Below, one piece after another: positions 59,951 to 64,000 of a stretch of 64,000 nucleotides of DNA. The notes below the pieces were generated by a model. That model did not search any database and was not told the origin of the DNA. It was given only the letters and a program-made list of their open reading frames with translations. The position numbers and the translations under genes are program-made. The DNA is taken from contig NZ_UGIB01000001.1 of the NCBI RefSeq assembly GCF_900451005.1, forward strand, positions 868,001-932,000. The letters are read 5' to 3'. The first letter of the stretch is position 1; each line of letters starts with the position of its first letter. The DNA is from Helicobacter fennelliae (lineage in GTDB: Bacteria > Campylobacterota > Campylobacteria > Campylobacterales > Helicobacteraceae).

Positions 59951-62911
59951 CTATTCACTCTTAACTTCTCCACCTTTTACCACTAAACCATTAGAATCTA
60001 TGACTACTTCTACTCCACCAGCTTTGAGGATTATTGTATCACTTGTTGCGTAAATAGTGGTTTCATTAATCTTTAAATTAATAGTATTACCTGCATTGAT
60101 AGAATAATCACTTGTTGCTTCTGATACAATATTATCAGCTATAAAAGTAGCATTTTCATCTGTTTCAAGTCCCATAGAAGCATTAGATGTAAATAAAAGA
60201 TTCCCTTTAGTCCTAAGTGTAGTTTCATTAGTAGATTCTATATTGATACTATCTTCAACTTGCAAATGATATTCTTTACCTACCACCTCCCTCTTATTCC
60301 CCCCTACATTCCTATTCTCATCTTGCTTAATACTTGTATTGAGGTTTGCTTGTATCTCTACACTCTTATCCTCTCCTACATACTCACTACTATCCTTAGC
60401 TACTCTAAGTTTATTACTTGCTCCTACATTTAAAGTATGACTTAATCCTACAATGGTATCTTTAGATAAAGCCACATTTGTATTATATTCTCCTCCAATA
60501 CTTACAATCTTTGCTAAATCTATGGTTTGCGTATGAATCTTTTTAATCCTTTCATTATATGCTCCCTCTACTATGGAATCTTTATTATTCTGTATCTTTT
60601 GAGTGAAGTTATGTTTAATGAGTTCTTCATAATCTCTTTGTGCTTGAAGATAGATTTGTTCTTTCTCTTTTATATTAGAGAGCGTGATTTCATTTAATCC
60701 AGATTCTACTATAGAAGAGTTTGTATCCTCTGTCTCTTTTGTATTATTAAGAGTTCTTGCACTTAAACTTGTTTGATGAGCATTTAAAGGCAAAGGAGGC
60801 AAGGCAGGATTACTTTGGTTATACAGACTAGCACTGATATAAGGCTTATCTATATCCTCATCAAAGAAACTTACAATCACTTCATCTCCCACTCTTGGAG
60901 TATGATACAAACCTGAACTTATACTTGCAATAGGAGAGCTTACTCTAAGATAAGGAGAGTAATGATAAGAGTAGGCTTTCATTTGTGAATTGTTACTATC
61001 CACATCATTGTTTGTTGTATGATTTTCTTGTGAGTGTATATTCTCCTCTGTCTGTGTTGTATTGCTTAAAGTATCATTGGTTGTTTGTGTATGAGTGTTA
61101 GTATTTCCATTAATGTTTTGAAGAGTGCCTTGTGAATGGTTATTCTCTATATTTTTTCCTTGAACATTATTTTGTTCTTTCACTCTTGCATTATCTATAA
61201 CCTCTTGAGAAGCAAAGCAATTTATTCGGACCTTTACTCTACCAAAGTTATCTGTATGAATAGTATTTCTTTCTCCATCTATATCCTCACTCTCTCCAAT
61301 AACAACTCCTAAAGTGCTACTAGGAGCTTTAGGCTTACTCTTTAAAGAGGGAGTATAGCTAAAGGTAATAGGTAAAAGGGTGAGGGTATTACTATAAGAG
61401 TGAGATTTACCTAAAGAAGAAGGAGAAGAAAGAGATTCTAAAGCATTAGAAGTATTTTGAGTGAGGGGATTAAAGCTTTCATTCCCTTTGTTTATCTGCT
61501 CTGTATTCATTAAAGAAGTAACACTTTCTTTTAAATGTTTTGCATTCTCTTTTTTAATGGCATTATCATTAGAATTAAAGTTATTCTCTAATAAAGATTC
61601 ATTAATAAGTTCTTGCTCCATTCCTATAATTATAAAATCTCTTAAACTCTCTTTGTTTTCTTTTAAACTTGAGGAGAAGTTTAAAGTAATACTTTCATTT
61701 AAAGCTAAATCATAGATATTACTCTGTGCATTGAGACTTTGTTCAATCACTCTTAATCTTTTTTCTTTTAAAGTAATGGGAGTTTTTAAATCACTGCTTT
61801 GAGTAAAGGAGGATTCATTGCTATAGTGATGCTCATTTATATGTAAAGAGTGTGTGAAATTATTCTGCTCTCCTTCTTGTAATAAGGAATCACTCTTTAG
61901 ACTTAAACTTTCTAATGAAAAAGGATTGAGAGCATTCTGGCTACTTTGGCTAAAAGTATGAGCTCTTAAAGATTGAAGTTTAGAGACACTAGAGATACAA
62001 GGTTCATTTAAAGTGTTATTCACATTAGGATTAAAAGTAAGTTCTCTACTAGAGTGTCTTTGTGCGCTATCATAAAAGCATATACTCCCTCTCACATCAC
62101 AAAAGTATATGCCATTATTATGGGCTAATCTTGTGATGAAGTCTAAATCACTCTCCTCATATTGAGAAATAAGTTCTAACTTTGGATAGTGTAAAGCAAT
62201 CCCAGAGAAATCCAAAGGTTTGATTAAATCGTGTGTATAAAAGTTGAGTGTAGAATGTATGGCTTCTATAACACTCTTATTGGTATAGATTCTATTTGCT
62301 TTATTTAAAGACATTCTATAAAGAGAAGAGCAAAGAGTAAGCTTAAAGAAATGCTTATGATTTAAAGAGGGGGTAAGATTACCTCTATGAAACACATTTG
62401 CACTACTTTGAGTATTTAATCCTAGATACTCTACAAAGCAGAGTATGCCTTGATATTCTTTTATCCTCCCTAAAGAATCTAAAGATTCTTGAGAGTTTTT
62501 AGAATCTTTACTTGTTTGATTATGATGAGTGTCTTTGTTTTTATTCTTAGCACTCTTGATAGTATCTTTAAGAGATTCTAAAGTAGAGGGTAGGGCATTG
62601 TTTATAAAATCTAAAGTGTGAGAAGTAGAGTGTGATTGAGGATAGGGATTGCTGATTTTAAAGGTTGCTTGCTTGTTAATTAAAGCATTGGGGTGAAAGT
62701 TTAAAGTGCTCTCCTTATGTGGGAAAGAGTTAAAAGTGTTCCCTTGGTCTTTCCTTGAAGAGTTGAAAAAGTCTAAAGTAAAAGGATGCTCTTCTAAGCT
62801 TTCTATATATCCTTCACACTCAATTCTCCATAAGGATTCTAAACTCTCTTTAATATGGGCTTTAGTGATAGTAAAAGAGAGGGAATCTATACTCAGTTGT
62901 AGATAAGACAT
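59951..62911 (-). CDS. vgrG: VgrG spike protein, copy F (986 aa)
   Basis: Met form at ~644 and SEY near 843. The tip is the same as copy C (GKEYHLQVEDSINIESTNE) apart from SNGL for SKGL near the end. Cargo is the 725-residue effector and its ladder. Same leader as copies C and D. Confidence 0.97.
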   Translation of the reverse strand: MSYLQLSIDSLSFTITKAHIKESLESLWRIECEGYIESLEEHPFTLDFFNSSRKDQGNTFNSFPHKESTLNFHPNALINKQATFKISNPYPQSHSTSHTLDFINNALPSTLESLKDTIKSAKNKNKDTHHNQTSKDSKNSQESLDSLGRIKEYQGILCFVEYLGLNTQSSANVFHRGNLTPSLNHKHFFKLTLCSSLYRMSLNKANRIYTNKSVIEAIHSTLNFYTHDLIKPLDFSGIALHYPKLELISQYEESDLDFITRLAHNNGIYFCDVRGSICFYDSAQRHSSRELTFNPNVNNTLNEPCISSVSKLQSLRAHTFSQSSQNALNPFSLESLSLKSDSLLQEGEQNNFTHSLHINEHHYSNESSFTQSSDLKTPITLKEKRLRVIEQSLNAQSNIYDLALNESITLNFSSSLKENKESLRDFIIIGMEQELINESLLENNFNSNDNAIKKENAKHLKESVTSLMNTEQINKGNESFNPLTQNTSNALESLSSPSSLGKSHSYSNTLTLLPITFSYTPSLKSKPKAPSSTLGVVIGESEDIDGERNTIHTDNFGRVKVRINCFASQEVIDNARVKEQNNVQGKNIENNHSQGTLQNINGNTNTHTQTTNDTLSNTTQTEENIHSQENHTTNNDVDSNNSQMKAYSYHYSPYLRVSSPIASISSGLYHTPRVGDEVIVSFFDEDIDKPYISASLYNQSNPALPPLPLNAHQTSLSARTLNNTKETEDTNSSIVESGLNEITLSNIKEKEQIYLQAQRDYEELIKHNFTQKIQNNKDSIVEGAYNERIKKIHTQTIDLAKIVSIGGEYNTNVALSKDTIVGLSHTLNVGASNKLRVAKDSSEYVGEDKSVEIQANLNTSIKQDENRNVGGNKREVVGKEYHLQVEDSINIESTNETTLRTKGNLLFTSNASMGLETDENATFIADNIVSEATSDYSINAGNTINLKINETTIYATSDTIILKAGGVEVVIDSNGLVVKGGEVKSE

Positions 62912-63008
62912 AAGGGTCCTTTAAAAGAGAAATACTACTAAGAATATTGGCTTTACTTTTAGGGAGAGGTAAGGCATAGATAATCCTTAGTAACCTTTTA
63001 GGTTTTGA
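62912..63008 (-). repeat. 97-bp vgrG leader repeat, copy 4
   Basis: Same block as at 10312-10408, between the stop of the third 425-family immunity gene and the ATG of vgrG copy F, with AAAGGA as ribosome site. Confidence 0.85.
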
Positions 63009-63431
63009 TTAATAGTGTTTGGGTTGCCAATCACTAGAAGTATCATCAGTAGATTCTATCTCACCTTTTTCTACAAGCATATTAAGCACATCGCAGAGGT
63101 CTTGCATAATTTTTTCTAGTGTTTTATTTTCCGTATTGTCTGGGTTTTCTATAAACTTGGCTCGTATAGTATTTTCCCCTGTTATGACGTCCCATATCCA
63201 TACATAAGGTTTATCATTGATTGTAAAATTCCAAATGCTCACATCAGGACCCAAAAGATAATCTTCATTTAATACAACATTGTAATGTTTGTATTGTGCC
63301 AATGCTTTAATACAAAAAGGACAAACTTCTTCTTCACAATAGAAATTCTCTATTGTGAAATCTAAATGATTAACTCTTTTCCAAAGATACTTTGAATAGG
63401 AAATCCTTTTCGTTTCTTTAGTTTTATCCAT
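63009..63431 (-). CDS. Soluble immunity-type protein for the 425-aa effector (copy 3)
   Basis: ATG 63431 follows AAGGAGAAAGATA; an upstream in-frame ATG at 63458 lacks such a site. It shares EEVCPFCIKALAQYKHYNVV, LLGPDVSIWNFTIND and the end DWQPKHY with copies 1 and 2. Variable parts are the N-terminus (SYSKYLWKRVNHLDFTIEN) and IWDVITGENTIRAKFIENP. The effector stop lies 36 bp upstream. Confidence 0.8.
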   Translation of the reverse strand: MDKTKETKRISYSKYLWKRVNHLDFTIENFYCEEEVCPFCIKALAQYKHYNVVLNEDYLLGPDVSIWNFTINDKPYVWIWDVITGENTIRAKFIENPDNTENKTLEKIMQDLCDVLNMLVEKGEIESTDDTSSDWQPKHY

Positions 63432-63467
63432 TATCTTTCTCCTTATCCAATTAAACATAACAATTCA

Positions 63468-64000
63468 TTATTGTGGTTTGATACCAAACTTGCTATTAAC
63501 ATCAGGATTAGTGCGTTGTGAAGCCTCAATGGTATAATTATAAATATCCTCCATTTTTGTCAATCCTTTTCTTTTTTTCACATATTCTATCCATTCCTCC
63601 CAAGTTTTGTTTTTTCTGTCATTTTCAAGTTCTTCTGCTTTTTTCCTATCTTTCATAGCGTCTCTTGTGTCCTTTCTAGCTTGATTGCGAAAATTAAAAT
63701 GAAATCTTGCTCTTTCTTCAAGTGTTATAATTTTATCGCCCAATTCTTTGATTTTTGGTAGTTGCGTATTAACATACCATTCTCTTGCTTCTTTATTGTT
63801 CAAAGATTCTCTAGCAATTCCTTGAGATTCTCTATTTTCTCTGCGTACATATCTATTACCCTGCAATTCTGAAGCAAATTTTACACCCTTGATTATTGCA
63901 TTCCTTCCCACAACCCCTACAATCCCTATTACATACCCACTTACATCAACAAGCCCCTCCTCTTTGTATTCAATAGGTGCATAGATATGTAGCGTATTGC
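63468..64000 (-). CDS. T6SS effector, 425-aa family (copy 3), 5' end beyond window
   Basis: The frame runs without a stop to the right edge. Its first visible residues (NTLHIYAPIEYKEEGLVDVS) equal the constant part of the other copies, so the ATG at 63911 is internal and the gene starts outside the window, presumably behind another vgrG. The tail is a third variant: GVKFASELQGNRYVRRENRE, REWYVNTQLPKIKELGDKI, FRNQARKDTRDAMKDRKKA, YNYTIEASQRTNPDVNSKF. It is closer to copy 2 than to copy 1. Confidence 0.85.
   Translation of the reverse strand, partial: NTLHIYAPIEYKEEGLVDVSGYVIGIVGVVGRNAIIKGVKFASELQGNRYVRRENRESQGIARESLNNKEAREWYVNTQLPKIKELGDKIITLEERARFHFNFRNQARKDTRDAMKDRKKAEELENDRKNKTWEEWIEYVKKRKGLTKMEDIYNYTIEASQRTNPDVNSKFGIKPQ

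Noticed and set aside
10312-63008. Spaced direct repeats, considered as a CRISPR array
   Set aside because: Repeats are gene-sized or 97-bp leaders thousands of bases apart, with no short regular spacers and no cas genes.
1-64000. Searched for transposase, integrase or tRNA-linked attachment sites that would explain the repeats
   Set aside because: None was recognised; the repeats are explained by vgrG and effector homology.

Overview
The window is AT-rich, and its proteins (Lys/Asn/Ser-rich, with very frequent GAATCT/AGATTC words) look like those of an enterohepatic Helicobacter (H. hepaticus / H. cinaedi / H. bilis type). That assignment is by style only: there is no rRNA or housekeeping gene here. 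Essentially all of the window is a type VI secretion (T6SS) spike and polymorphic-toxin island. No tRNA, CRISPR array, transposase or integrase is visible.

Region 1 (1-9611, + strand) is a tandem array of three A-B gene pairs. The A genes (1-3033, 4495-5709, 7059-8192) share a C-terminal block. The B genes (3064-4437, 5739-7001, 8223-9611) are mosaics of conserved and swapped segments. I do not recognise either family; the layout suggests toxin tips with partner or immunity genes. The array ends at a decayed MORN-repeat lipoprotein gene (9777-9978) that runs into a severed vgrG 5' end (9979-10311).

Region 2 (10409-64000, - strand) is a series of cassettes read right to left, each being vgrG, then effector(s), then immunity gene(s). 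There are six full-length VgrGs of 985-986 residues, nearly identical over about 850 residues but with different C-terminal tips, one N-terminally truncated VgrG (38170-39642) and two vgrG scraps. The cargo includes a degenerate amidase, an M23 peptidase with a large insertion, a papain-like enzyme paired with a lipoprotein, a two-headed effector with an N-terminal permuted papain-like domain, three members of a 425-residue effector family with soluble immunity proteins, and membrane-inserting effectors paired with two-TM immunity proteins.

The most unusual structure is two ladders (30526-34314 and 55783-57760). In each, severed 3' ends of one effector family alternate with small multi-TM immunity genes, almost every junction overlapping as TAATG, TGATG, ATGA or GTGA. 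A third ladder (42694-47945) is the mirror image: severed 5' parts of effectors alternate with two-TM immunity genes. Together they read as a fossil record of repeated effector replacement, with old immunity genes kept. Several genes also carry single-base frameshifts that, if corrected, restore longer sensible proteins; these may be real decay, phase variation or assembly error.
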